Shown here: piece by piece, positions 1 to 7,832 of the stretch
How the letters are laid out: each line of letters begins with the position of its first letter
Numbering within the stretch: the stretch's first letter is position 1
Assembly: GCA_023259035.1 (NCBI GenBank)
Contig: JAHFRA010000011.1
Span: forward strand, 1 to 64,000
DNA: 64,000 nucleotides
From: Gallionella sp.
GTDB taxonomy: Bacteria > Pseudomonadota > Gammaproteobacteria > Burkholderiales > Gallionellaceae
Direction of reading: 5' to 3'
The notes under the pieces: model-generated
Databases searched by the model: none
What the model saw: the letters and a program-made list of their open reading frames with translations, nothing else
What the model was told of the DNA's origin: nothing
Translations under genes and position numbers: made by a program

Positions 1-150
1 GCGACTTTCTTTGCTGCCGGCTTCTTGGCTACCGCTTTTTTGGCTGCTGGTTTTTTAGCGGCGACTTTCTTTGCTGCCGGCTTCTTGGCTACCGCTTTTT
101 TGGCCGCTGGCTTTTTAGCGGCGACTTTCTTTGCTGCTGGTTTGGCTTTC
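1..150. repeat. 60-bp tandem repeat inside the H1-like gene
   Basis: Bases 1-60 and 61-120 are almost identical (two differences by eye), and a third partial copy starts at 121. Each unit encodes 20 residues of Ala/Lys/Pro/Val. The nucleotide identity, not just protein similarity, suggests recent unit duplication and likely copy-number variation between strains. Confidence 0.85.
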
Positions 151-164
151 TTTGCTGCTACCAT
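1..164 (-). CDS. Histone H1-like Ala/Lys-rich protein, 5' part only
   Basis: Only the N-terminus is in the window; the gene runs off the left edge. The protein opens MVAAKKAKPAAKK and then repeats PAAKK and AVAKK blocks. It has essentially only Ala, Lys, Pro and Val, like the C-terminal tails of bacterial H1-like proteins (AlgP/HctB type), which bind DNA through charge. The ATG at 162-164 has a good Shine-Dalgarno (AAGGAG, about 171-176). Family membership rests on composition alone; the length and any folded domain are not visible. Confidence 0.8.
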   Translation of the reverse strand, partial: MVAAKKAKPAAKKVAAKKPAAKKAVAKKPAAKKVAAKKPAAKKAVAKKPAAKKV

Positions 165-917
165 TTCAAACTCCTTTATAATAGTTAAAGTTAATAAAAA
201 ACACCTGCCTCTACTACACCCCCAGCCCGCACCTAGATTCAAGTACGGCCTAAAGTCTGTTAACAATGCCCCGACTTGTAGGCCAACAGCATTCTGTCGA
301 CCATAGCGCAACGGTTGTTGCCAGTATTTTTGCGCACCACATAAATTCTGCCCCCCGAAAAACCAGGTACCTGATATTCATATCACGTACCCCACTCACG
401 CTAATAGCTTGATTCGCCGAAAGCGGCATTGGGAATCGATGTTGAGTTCCTTGTGAGATAAACCCGTTGCGTGTGGATGCTCTACGGAGCAACGGATTAC
501 GCGCCAACTTCATGATGGCGGTATCGTTCACCGGAGTTTCCATCTCTCAAATATGCAATAAACCATATATTTACTGGCGCTCATTGCAATAAGCACTTTG
601 GTTGCTACGAACAATAGGTTGGCCAAATCAAGAGCAACCATCACAGCATTTCGGCTGATTGCCTCGTATTGATCAGATAAGCTTGGGGAGGGTGAAACGG
701 GGTCGGGAATACTGCTGGTAAGCATTAAGGGGGTTAAAGCACTATCGGTGACAGCGTGCAAAATGTACGTACTCCCTGAAAATTTCGACTAACCCTGAAA
801 TCAAGAAACCACTACATCTAGTAATTTTTCTTACCTATTTGGCTAATTGTAGTGGTAAATAAAAATATTGCAAGCTAAAAAATGGCCTATATATTTTCAC
901 TGCTTCGCGGGGGGCTT
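165..917. other. Non-coding region between H1-like gene and ampD
   Basis: I see no convincing gene in about 750 bp. Two short minus-strand open frames (528-761 and 250-543) overlap by 16 bp. The first must start at TTG or at an ATG (725) without Shine-Dalgarno, and neither resembles a family I recognise. A 9-bp inverted repeat (ACCACTACA 808-816 / TGTAGTGGT 848-856) lies just downstream of ampD and may be part of its transcript end, but the loop is long. Confidence 0.4.
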
Positions 918-1469
918 TCAAGTTCCACATAATTCTGTGAGATAACGCGTCCAGTTAAAGCAGGGGCCTGGATCGGTTTTGCGCTGTGGTGCAATGTCGT
1001 TGTGTCCGGCAATACCAAGGCCCGGATAAACTGCACGCAATGCCACGGTCAAATGGATAAGCGCAATATATTGCGCATCGTTAAACGGTACTGTATCGCT
1101 GCCCTCAAGCTCGATGCCGAGCGAAAAATCGTTGCAGGACTGCCTCCCCTGCCAGCAAGATGTTCCCGCATGCCATGCCCGTTTCGAGCAGGAAACAAAC
1201 TGTACAATGCGCCCATCGCGGCGCACAAAAAAATGTGCCGAAACCTTCAGGCCGCCAATAGTCTGGTAGTGGGGGTGTGAGGCCACATTCAATGTATTGG
1301 TAAATAGCTGTTGCACGCCAATACCGCCAAACTCGCCAGGCGGCAGGCTGATACTATGTATTACCAATAATTCAATGGCACCTGCAGGGCGATCATCACA
1401 ATTTGGCGACGGAATATATTCGCCTCCAACCAGCAAGCCCTGTGCGTCAATCTGCACGATCTTCACCAC
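918..1469 (-). CDS. ampD: 1,6-anhydro-N-acetylmuramyl-L-alanine amidase AmpD
   Basis: Zinc amidase that removes the stem peptide from anhydro-muropeptides during cytoplasmic cell-wall recycling. The 183-residue protein matches the family length (about 180) and has the N-acetylmuramoyl-L-alanine amidase fold throughout. Expected zinc ligands are visible: His38 in VIHSISLPPGEFGG, His156 in GHNDIAP and Asp166 in KTDPGP. The start is GTG, overlapping the end of the upstream response-regulator gene by 23 bp, which implies translational coupling. AmpD often influences AmpR/beta-lactamase induction, but no ampR or ampC is seen here. Confidence 0.93.
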   Translation of the reverse strand: MVKIVQIDAQGLLVGGEYIPSPNCDDRPAGAIELLVIHSISLPPGEFGGIGVQQLFTNTLNVASHPHYQTIGGLKVSAHFFVRRDGRIVQFVSCSKRAWHAGTSCWQGRQSCNDFSLGIELEGSDTVPFNDAQYIALIHLTVALRAVYPGLGIAGHNDIAPQRKTDPGPCFNWTRYLTELCGT

Positions 1470-2814
1470 TTGGTTCTTTGATGCCCAATCGCTCCATCCG
1501 GTAGCGCATGGTTCGGAACGTTAATCCCAACAACTTGGCTGCCGCAGTGCGATTGAACCCCGTCTGCTCCAGTGCTTCCAGCAGGGCTTTTTTCTCGACA
1601 CGATCCAAATATTCCGGCAGAGGATATTTGCTGCTGATGGCCACACTATCAAGCTGGGTGCGCTCTACCGGTACCAGCAATAAATCTTGTTTGTTGATGA
1701 CACCATCCAGGCAGAGTGCCAATGCTCTTTCAATGGCGTTTTCCAATTCGCGCACATTGCCCGGAAAGGTATAGTTTTGCAGCGCATGCACGGCAGCATC
1801 GGAAAAACGCACATCCGCATCGCCGCGTAAACGCCTCAGGATTTGCTGCGCAATTTCCGGTATATCATCGCGCAATTCGCGTAGCGCAGGCATCTGGATC
1901 GGAATCACATTCAAACGGTAATAGAGATCCTGGCGAAATCCACCTTGCCGCACGCGCTCGGCCAAATCATGGTGTGTCGCGCTGATGATGCGTACATCTA
2001 CCGCCTCCTCACCGGTGGCTCCGATTTTGCGCACACGCTTTTCCTGCATCACGCGCAATAACTTGACCTGCATAATCAACGGTAGATCTGCGACTTCATC
2101 CAGAAACAGGGTTCCGCCGTGGGCTGCCTGAAAAAAACCTTCCCGGTCTTTGTCCGCTCCGGTGAACGCGCCTTTTTTGTAACCAAAAAATTCACTTTCC
2201 ATCAGATCGCCTGGAATTGCACCGCAGTTTACCGCGATGAACGGCTGATCATGGCGTGCGCCCCTTTCCACGATGAGGCGTGCCGCCAATTCCTTGCCGC
2301 TGCCCGATTCACCGCTGATATGCACCGGTGCCTGGCTGCGCGCCACGCGCTCGATCAAGTCGCGCACCTTTTGCATGACTGGAGAGGTGCCCAACAAAGT
2401 TTTGCCGGATGGGGATGTGACGCGAGGAAGATTCAATGCGGACTTCACCAAAGTGCGCAGTTGATCCAGAGAAACCGGCTTGGTCAGATAATCAAACGCA
2501 CCAGCCTTGAGCGCGGTAATGGCATTTTCCATATTGCCGTGCGCAGTAATCACGGCTACCGGCAAATCCAGATTGCTTTGTACGATGTGCTGTACTACCT
2601 GCAAGCCATCACCGTCCGGCATCCGCATGTCGGTCAGACACAAGTCATAGTGACGCGCCGCCAACTTTGTTAGCGCTTCACGCACATTGCCGGCACGGTC
2701 CACATCCAAACCCATCTTGTGCAGTGTCAGTTCCAGCAACTCTAAAATATCCGGTTCATCGTCCACCAGCAGCACAGTGGGATTTTTTGCCCGGTGGTTA
2801 TCTGTCATGTTCAC
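1447..2814 (-). CDS. pilR: Sigma-54-dependent response regulator, PilR type
   Basis: NtrC-family activator of 455 residues. An N-terminal receiver domain (about 14-125) carries the phosphoacceptor Asp in CLTDMRMPDGDG. A central AAA+ domain has Walker A GESGSGKE and the sigma-54 contact loop GAFTGA. A C-terminal Fis-type helix-turn-helix contains NRTAAAKLLGLTFRTMRYRM. It overlaps the sensor kinase gene by 4 bp (ATGA), so the two are a pair. In Pseudomonas PilS/PilR turn on pilA; here no pilin gene lies nearby, so the regulon is inferred only from family and the PilS-like partner. Confidence 0.85.
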   Translation of the reverse strand: MNMTDNHRAKNPTVLLVDDEPDILELLELTLHKMGLDVDRAGNVREALTKLAARHYDLCLTDMRMPDGDGLQVVQHIVQSNLDLPVAVITAHGNMENAITALKAGAFDYLTKPVSLDQLRTLVKSALNLPRVTSPSGKTLLGTSPVMQKVRDLIERVARSQAPVHISGESGSGKELAARLIVERGARHDQPFIAVNCGAIPGDLMESEFFGYKKGAFTGADKDREGFFQAAHGGTLFLDEVADLPLIMQVKLLRVMQEKRVRKIGATGEEAVDVRIISATHHDLAERVRQGGFRQDLYYRLNVIPIQMPALRELRDDIPEIAQQILRRLRGDADVRFSDAAVHALQNYTFPGNVRELENAIERALALCLDGVINKQDLLLVPVERTQLDSVAISSKYPLPEYLDRVEKKALLEALEQTGFNRTAAAKLLGLTFRTMRYRMERLGIKEPSGEDRAD

Positions 2815-4403
2815 ATCCCCATGTCATTATTTGGCTTGCCAAATGTTATGCAAAAGCGCGCTCCCGCCTGTCCTTTCTTCGCATGATATTCCAGTAGCGC
2901 CCCATTCGCCTCACACAACTCTTTGGCGATATACAAGCCCAAGCCAGTACCGTCTATTGCAGTGGTAAAAAATGGCTCAAACAGCTTGCCTTGGTGTTCG
3001 ACGGAAATACCCGGACCGTCATCTTGCACGATGAGCGTTGCACGCCCATCATCTACGCCCGCCACTAACGCTATGCTTCCCGGCAACTTGCTGCCATAGC
3101 GCAGCGCGTTACGGCACAAATTCCACAACACTTGACGCAGCTGCCCTCGATCAAAGGAAACCTCGGCCCCCCGCATCCCAGCGATCACCATTACCCCCGG
3201 ATCGAGCCGTTCTGCCAAGTTGAACTCTTCAACAAAAACACGCAATATGGCGTCCAGCTCAAACACCTCGGATTGCGCCCTATCGCGCCGATTCAACTGC
3301 ATCACATCCTGTACGATTTGATTGATTCGTTGCGTATTATCCAGCACGATTTGCAATAACCGCTGCGGCTTGGCGTCGCCCCGCTCCTCGCGCAGCAATT
3401 CCGTTGCGTAGCTGATTGCCGACAAAGGGTTGCGGATTTCGTGAGCAATATTGGCGGTCAAGCGTCCGAGCGCTGCCAGTTTTATCTGTTGCGCTTCGGC
3501 CCGGACACGCTGCATATCTTCCAGAAATACTACTGTACCGTGCGCCGTATCGCGCTCTATTGAAACAAAACGCAACTTGGCTTGCACACCGACATCCAAT
3601 TGCAGCGTACCCCGGATTGCGGCTCCGGTTCGTTTCCACATCGCATACTGCCCGAACAGCATCGGGAAGGTTTCTGCCAAAGAACTTCCCGATGCCGCGG
3701 GGTGGCGCAACAAACGCACCGCGCTCGGATTCATCTGCATAATCACGCCATGCTCGTCCACCACCAGCACACCATCCTGCATATCGCGCATCACCAGACG
3801 ATTCGCTTCGGACATACTGGCTAAATCGTGACCGCGGCGTTGCGCCAGCTGTTGGCTGTCCACGGCATATTTCGCCAGCGTGTGTGCCAGCCAAGCCACT
3901 GCAAAATAGGAAATACACAGCAATCCGACCTGAACATACTGCGCCACCGCAGCATCCTCATACAACACTTCGTATGAATGCTCCAACAACGCAGCGATAC
4001 TCGCCAGCGCGGCAAAGAACAAGGTGACTTTGCCGCGGCTGATCATTCCCGCCGCCGCCAATGAAATCAAAAGCAGCATGCCAATACTGCTTTGTATCCC
4101 GCCGCTGGCATATGAGAGCACCGACAAGCCGACAATGTCGCCAGCAACTTGACCAGCCAGTTGTAAAACGAAGCGCGGCCAGCGCAGTCTGAGCGTGATA
4201 AAGGAAACCATCACCACCCCGGCATATATCACGCTCGAAACGAAAAATATCGTCCAGTTTCGCGCACCCAGCGATAACGAAGTGCCGAACGTCCCGGCGA
4301 TAAACACAAAGAAGCTGACCAGCAGCATCCGGTACAGATTGAAATAACGCAGGGAACGCCAGAAATCGACGGTTGGAAACTCTGTAATGAGCTTGTCGGT
4401 CAT
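2811..4403 (-). CDS. pilS: PilS-type membrane sensor histidine kinase
   Basis: Sensor of 530 residues that would phosphorylate the overlapping PilR-type regulator. The first about 200 residues hold roughly six hydrophobic segments. A PAS-like region follows (DGVLVVDEHGVIMQMNPSA), then the HisKA box NIAHEIRNPLSAISYATELL and a HATPase domain with DDGPGIS and GTGLGLYIAK. A polytopic N-terminus plus PAS plus HisKA is the PilS architecture. The upstream small PP0621-type gene also commonly neighbours pilS in Betaproteobacteria. The signal sensed is unknown. Confidence 0.85.
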   Translation of the reverse strand: MTDKLITEFPTVDFWRSLRYFNLYRMLLVSFFVFIAGTFGTSLSLGARNWTIFFVSSVIYAGVVMVSFITLRLRWPRFVLQLAGQVAGDIVGLSVLSYASGGIQSSIGMLLLISLAAAGMISRGKVTLFFAALASIAALLEHSYEVLYEDAAVAQYVQVGLLCISYFAVAWLAHTLAKYAVDSQQLAQRRGHDLASMSEANRLVMRDMQDGVLVVDEHGVIMQMNPSAVRLLRHPAASGSSLAETFPMLFGQYAMWKRTGAAIRGTLQLDVGVQAKLRFVSIERDTAHGTVVFLEDMQRVRAEAQQIKLAALGRLTANIAHEIRNPLSAISYATELLREERGDAKPQRLLQIVLDNTQRINQIVQDVMQLNRRDRAQSEVFELDAILRVFVEEFNLAERLDPGVMVIAGMRGAEVSFDRGQLRQVLWNLCRNALRYGSKLPGSIALVAGVDDGRATLIVQDDGPGISVEHQGKLFEPFFTTAIDGTGLGLYIAKELCEANGALLEYHAKKGQAGARFCITFGKPNNDMGM

Positions 4404-4426
4404 CTCACTTAATACAAGCCTGTTGG

Positions 4427-4651
4427 CTATCGTGTTGCTTGCTTAAGATGGTTATCACGATGTCCCGTACTGCAAAAGAATAGCCCGTCAGATTGAACGC
4501 TTTCGCCTTTTGGTAAATGCACACCGCAATGCGCGCAGCGCACCATATCTTCTTCGATCGTCTTGTTCTGCTGAGTTGAATTTTTGCGATAAGCACTGAT
4601 CAACAGGTAAACCACTGCCGCAATGCCTATAAGAAACAGTAAGCGATTCAT
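4427..4651 (-). CDS. PP0621 family small membrane/zinc-ribbon-like protein
   Basis: A 74-residue protein of unknown function. An N-terminal hydrophobic helix (about 4-20) is followed by a short segment with CAHCGVHLPKGES and a later FCSTGHRDNH, which could form a small zinc site (two CxxC/CxxxH-like pairs). This layout matches the PP0621 family, usually encoded next to pilS as here (23 bp before pilS, same strand). It is probably membrane-anchored with the metal-binding part in the cytoplasm; a role with PilS is only suggested by position. Confidence 0.8.
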   Translation of the reverse strand: MNRLLFLIGIAAVVYLLISAYRKNSTQQNKTIEEDMVRCAHCGVHLPKGESVQSDGLFFCSTGHRDNHLKQATR

Positions 4652-4806
4652 TCGATATCAACTCCACGTGACAAAATTCAACAGCCAACTGGGACAAAAG
4701 AACTTATCGACTTTGTCTCTTCGTCCCGCGCGCGCATCATTAAAAATCTTGCTTGGTATAATTCGGCTATTCTAAAGCGTGTCGCTTACCAGCGGTAACG
4801 TGCGCA

Positions 4807-5532
4807 CTAAGTTTTTGCAACTACGTCAAAACGCATAATGCGATAAAAACGCGCAAAGCAGTACTCAATACCATGCACTTCATTTAACACCTTGCCTTTG
4901 CGTTTAAAGGCATCGATTAATTTAGCGGCAATATCTTCCTGCCAGAATCCGTGCAGAAACGGCTCAAGATAGCCGAGCAACCAGCGCAACAACACAATCC
5001 GATATAACCAGTGGTTATGCGGGGTTTCCGCATATTCAGCGATCAGCACCGAGCCGCCCGGACGCACCACGCGGGCGATTTCGGCATAGGTATTTTGCCG
5101 TGCTTCAGCAGGCATTTCGTGGAACAGAAAGAATACGATCACCTGATCGAACGCGTCGTTGCGGTAGCCGAGACACTCCGCATTCATGCGTGCCAGATGA
5201 CAACGGTTCGCAACATGCCGGGTTTTGCGCCGCGTCAAATGCAATTGCCCGGTTGCGGCATCGCACAGGTGAACTTCATTGCCCGTGCTGGACAGCAGCG
5301 AAGGCGTAAGCTTGCCGTATACACAGGTCAGTTGCAATATCTTCGCGGCAGGTTTGGTCTCGATTTGCGCCAGCGACTTTTTCAGCAGCTTGTCATATTG
5401 ACCGAACAGGATGGCATTAATGACAGACTGGTGGTCGAAGAACCAGATGCCCCAGCGCCACAGGTATGCCCACCAGTAATAACGCGCCAGATACTCCGGC
5501 ACGCCGTCGAGAAATTTCTGGTACAGGCGCAT
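4807..5532 (-). CDS. rquA: RquA-like rhodoquinone biosynthesis protein
   Basis: A 241-residue methyltransferase-fold protein. Diagnostic points seen directly: VPEYLARYYWWAYLWRWG near residues 11-28, and motif I reads ILQLTCVYGKLTP (65-77), which lacks the acidic residue and GxGxG of ordinary SAM methyltransferases. Both are typical of RquA, which converts ubiquinone to rhodoquinone, the low-potential quinone used for fumarate reduction. The gene starts 2 bp after the SDR gene stop, so it is the last gene of the argS-dsbA-SDR run. The rquA call is by motif recognition; a divergent paralogue with another role is possible. Confidence 0.72.
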   Translation of the reverse strand: MRLYQKFLDGVPEYLARYYWWAYLWRWGIWFFDHQSVINAILFGQYDKLLKKSLAQIETKPAAKILQLTCVYGKLTPSLLSSTGNEVHLCDAATGQLHLTRRKTRHVANRCHLARMNAECLGYRNDAFDQVIVFFLFHEMPAEARQNTYAEIARVVRPGGSVLIAEYAETPHNHWLYRIVLLRWLLGYLEPFLHGFWQEDIAAKLIDAFKRKGKVLNEVHGIEYCFARFYRIMRFDVVAKT

Positions 5533-5534
5533 GC

Positions 5535-6329
5535 CTAGCTTGGTTTACGCGGTTTGTGCGGCGCCTTGGCAAACAGCCGGTCATATAGCCAGCGCGGCAA
5601 CAGCTTGAGCACGCGTCCGGCCAAGCCCATTTGCCACGGGATCACCGTGAATGCGGTTTGCCTTTCAATGGCGCGCACCATGCGTCGTGCCGCTTCATCC
5701 GCCTCCAGCAGGAAGGGCATCGGGTAGGGGTTGACGGCGGTCATCGGCGTCCTGATGTAGCCCGGGCAGATCGTGACGACCTTCACACCGCTGCCATGCA
5801 GTTCGACGCGCAGGGATTCCAGATAGGAAATTGCGGCGGCCTTGGAGGCCGCATAGGCACCCACCCCCGGCAGGCCGCGAAATCCCGCCACGCTGGCGAT
5901 GCCAACCAGTGTACCTTGCCGCGCCGCGCGCATTGCCGCGATGAACGGCTGGAAGGTTTGCACCATGCCCAGCACATTGGTGTCCATTACTTGCCGGAAC
6001 ATATTCAGGTCTTCGGCATATTCAGTGAGCGTACCGACACTCACGCCGGCATTGGCGATCACCACGTCCGGGCATCCGGCACGCCTGATGAAATCGCTGG
6101 CAGCATCCTGTACGGCAGCCGCATCGCGCACATCCAGCGTGTAGCAAAAAACCTGCTTGGGAAATTCTGCAGCGAGGGTTTGCAGCAACTCGCCGCGTCT
6201 GGCAAAAACGGCAACGGTAGCGCCGCGCTTAAGGTAATGCCGCGCAAGAGCCAAACCCAAACCGCTCGACGCGCCGCTGATGACCACGGCGCACTCCTTG
6301 CGGGTGGGCTTAACATGCGTCTTTTGCAT
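5535..6329 (-). CDS. Short-chain dehydrogenase/reductase (SDR)
   Basis: Classical SDR of 264 residues. It has the Rossmann glycine motif GASSGLGLA near the N-terminus, NAG in VIANAGVS, and catalytic YAASK with an upstream Ser (IASVAG). The preferred start is ATG at 6329; an in-frame TTG at 6341 is the alternative, and neither has a strong Shine-Dalgarno. The substrate cannot be read from the sequence. It sits between dsbA and rquA with 2 bp to rquA, which would fit coexpression but does not prove a quinone-related role. Confidence 0.85.
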   Translation of the reverse strand: MQKTHVKPTRKECAVVISGASSGLGLALARHYLKRGATVAVFARRGELLQTLAAEFPKQVFCYTLDVRDAAAVQDAASDFIRRAGCPDVVIANAGVSVGTLTEYAEDLNMFRQVMDTNVLGMVQTFQPFIAAMRAARQGTLVGIASVAGFRGLPGVGAYAASKAAAISYLESLRVELHGSGVKVVTICPGYIRTPMTAVNPYPMPFLLEADEAARRMVRAIERQTAFTVIPWQMGLAGRVLKLLPRWLYDRLFAKAPHKPRKPS

Positions 6330-6341
6330 GTTTATAACCAA

Positions 6342-6408
6342 TCACTTGGCAACCGTCTTGTGGTTGCTTAGTGAGATGGCTAGTCGTTTCATCAGTCGAA
6401 TGGCCATG
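6342..6408. repeat. Hairpin repeat (copy 1) between dsbA and SDR gene
   Basis: The sequence folds as TCACT..GCAACC-loop GTCTTGT-GGTTGC..AGTGA and continues with AGATGGCTAGTCGTTTCATCAG. A second copy at 33404-33465, inside metH, keeps the loop and the tail but has different, still complementary, stem bases. It fills the gap between dsbA and the SDR gene. Confidence 0.7.
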
Positions 6409-6432
6409 CAAAGCCCGCCGCCCTCAGCGGCA

Positions 6433-7089
6433 TTATTGCTTGGCTTTTTCCTTGGCTGTCTGCTTGCTTTCAGCGGGGTGATCCTTGCGTGCCATTGCAA
6501 TCACTTCGTTCAACACGCGGATAGTGTCTGCCAGTTGCAAGCCGCTGATCAAATATTTGCCGTCTACCACCAACGCCGGTGTGCCGGTAATCCCATAGCT
6601 GCGAATCATTAGCTTGGCGCGGGCCACTTTGCTTTGTACCGAGAACGAGTTGTAAGCCGCTGAAAATTTTGCCCGGTCAATACCGCGAGACGCAACGAAA
6701 TCAAGTATTTTCGCCTCATCGCTCAAATCCACTTTATCCACGTTCCATGCCTGATAGAGCGGCTCGTGCAATTGGTGCTGCTGCCCCATCGACTCGAGTG
6801 CATAGAAAGTGTGTGCCATCGGCTCCCACGAATCACGAAATATAGTCGGCACGTAAGTCAGTTCCACATCTTTGGGCATGCTTTTTTCCCATGCGCTCAT
6901 TCCCGGATGCAAATCAAAGCAGTGCGGACAACCGTAAAAGAAAAATTCCAATACTTCGATTTTCTTGGTGCTGGTTGGCTGGGACGGGTTCAATAATTTG
7001 TAGTCTTTGGACAACTCCGCTGCAGCAAGCGTCGTGCTGGCAATTAATAACGAAGTTGCAACGACCAGATTTTTAATCAAATTTTTCAC
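6433..7089 (-). CDS. dsbA: Periplasmic thiol:disulfide oxidoreductase DsbA
   Basis: A 218-residue exported protein that introduces disulfides into periplasmic proteins. The signal peptide (about residues 1-24) ends at LAAA. The thioredoxin-fold active site is FFFYGCPHC (Cys54-Cys57), and the cis-proline loop is GTPALVV near residue 165. Its CPHC dipeptide is the DsbA type, distinct from DsbC/G. It follows the SPOR gene on the same strand, an arrangement common in Betaproteobacteria; dsbB is not in the window. Confidence 0.93.
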   Translation of the reverse strand: MKNLIKNLVVATSLLIASTTLAAAELSKDYKLLNPSQPTSTKKIEVLEFFFYGCPHCFDLHPGMSAWEKSMPKDVELTYVPTIFRDSWEPMAHTFYALESMGQQHQLHEPLYQAWNVDKVDLSDEAKILDFVASRGIDRAKFSAAYNSFSVQSKVARAKLMIRSYGITGTPALVVDGKYLISGLQLADTIRVLNEVIAMARKDHPAESKQTAKEKAKQ

Positions 7090-7176
7090 TTGCCACTCCT
7101 TGTATATTTAGTAATGTTGAACGCTGTGTAAGAGTAAAACGTAACCCTTTGTGATCCGTCGACCCCTTAAAGGTGC

Positions 7177-7821
7177 CTATTGCCCGCGCATTGGAGTGGC
7201 CTCCACCCCATTTTGTTTCAACAAACTGCGCGCACTGCCCATCTCATCCGTATTTTTGTACGGCCCCATACGCACCCGGTGCCACACGCCCTTATCGGGA
7301 ATGGTTGCTGTTTGAATGACGGCTTCGATGCCTAGCAATGCAAGCCTGGCCTTAAGTTTCTCTGCATCATCCGCATTGGAAAAAGACCCTGCCTGCAAGA
7401 ACTGCGGCTCATCGGCGGTAACCGGTTTTTTGTCCGCTGGCTGATGCTTGTCGGTATGTTTGTCTGTCACAACAATGTTTGTATCTTGCTTGGCCGGTGC
7501 AACAATGCTCGTATCCTGCTTGTCGGTCAGCACCTTATAGAACTCAAAGCGCGGCTTGCCTTCACTTGCGCCGGAAGCGGCCATTGCCGGTTGAGTATCG
7601 GATACTGTTGCTTCAGCAGGCATTAACGGTTTTGCAACTGCTACTGGTGACTTGGTTACCACCTGCTCTTTTTGCACAAAGGGGCTGGGTGACTTCATGA
7701 TGTACCATGCCAACCCGGCGGCCATGCCAACACCGATTACCATACCGACAAGTACACCCGTCAGTAACGGGTTGCCTTTTTTGTGCGGTGCAGCGGGTTT
7801 GTTGCCTATGTTTCTGCTCAT
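7177..7821 (-). CDS. SPOR-domain cell-division-type membrane protein
   Basis: A 214-residue bitopic protein. A short basic N-terminus is followed by one membrane helix (about 20-42, GVLVGMVIGVGMAAGLAWYI), then a polar linker with repeated KQDTSIV/KQDTNIV segments, and a C-terminal SPOR domain (about 136-214, FLQAGSFSNADDAEKLKARL) that in this family binds denuded septal peptidoglycan. The layout resembles FtsN. It lies 11 bp after argS, as in many Betaproteobacteria, so it is probably cotranscribed with argS and dsbA. Confidence 0.88.
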   Translation of the reverse strand: MSRNIGNKPAAPHKKGNPLLTGVLVGMVIGVGMAAGLAWYIMKSPSPFVQKEQVVTKSPVAVAKPLMPAEATVSDTQPAMAASGASEGKPRFEFYKVLTDKQDTSIVAPAKQDTNIVVTDKHTDKHQPADKKPVTADEPQFLQAGSFSNADDAEKLKARLALLGIEAVIQTATIPDKGVWHRVRMGPYKNTDEMGSARSLLKQNGVEATPMRGQ

Positions 7822-7832
7822 TTCTGTTTCCT

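Noticed and set aside
250-761. Two short overlapping minus-strand open frames between the H1-like gene and ampD
   Set aside because: The first needs TTG or an ATG without Shine-Dalgarno, neither matches a family I know, and their codon pattern is not convincing.
4410-4450. Third copy of the hairpin repeat of 6342-6408
   Set aside because: Only scattered similarity and an 11-base match; most of the segment is the 3' end of the PP0621 gene, so chance cannot be excluded.
4757-4762. TATAAT on the plus strand near the end of rquA
   Set aside because: No -35 box and no plus-strand gene downstream; probably chance in an AT-rich gap.
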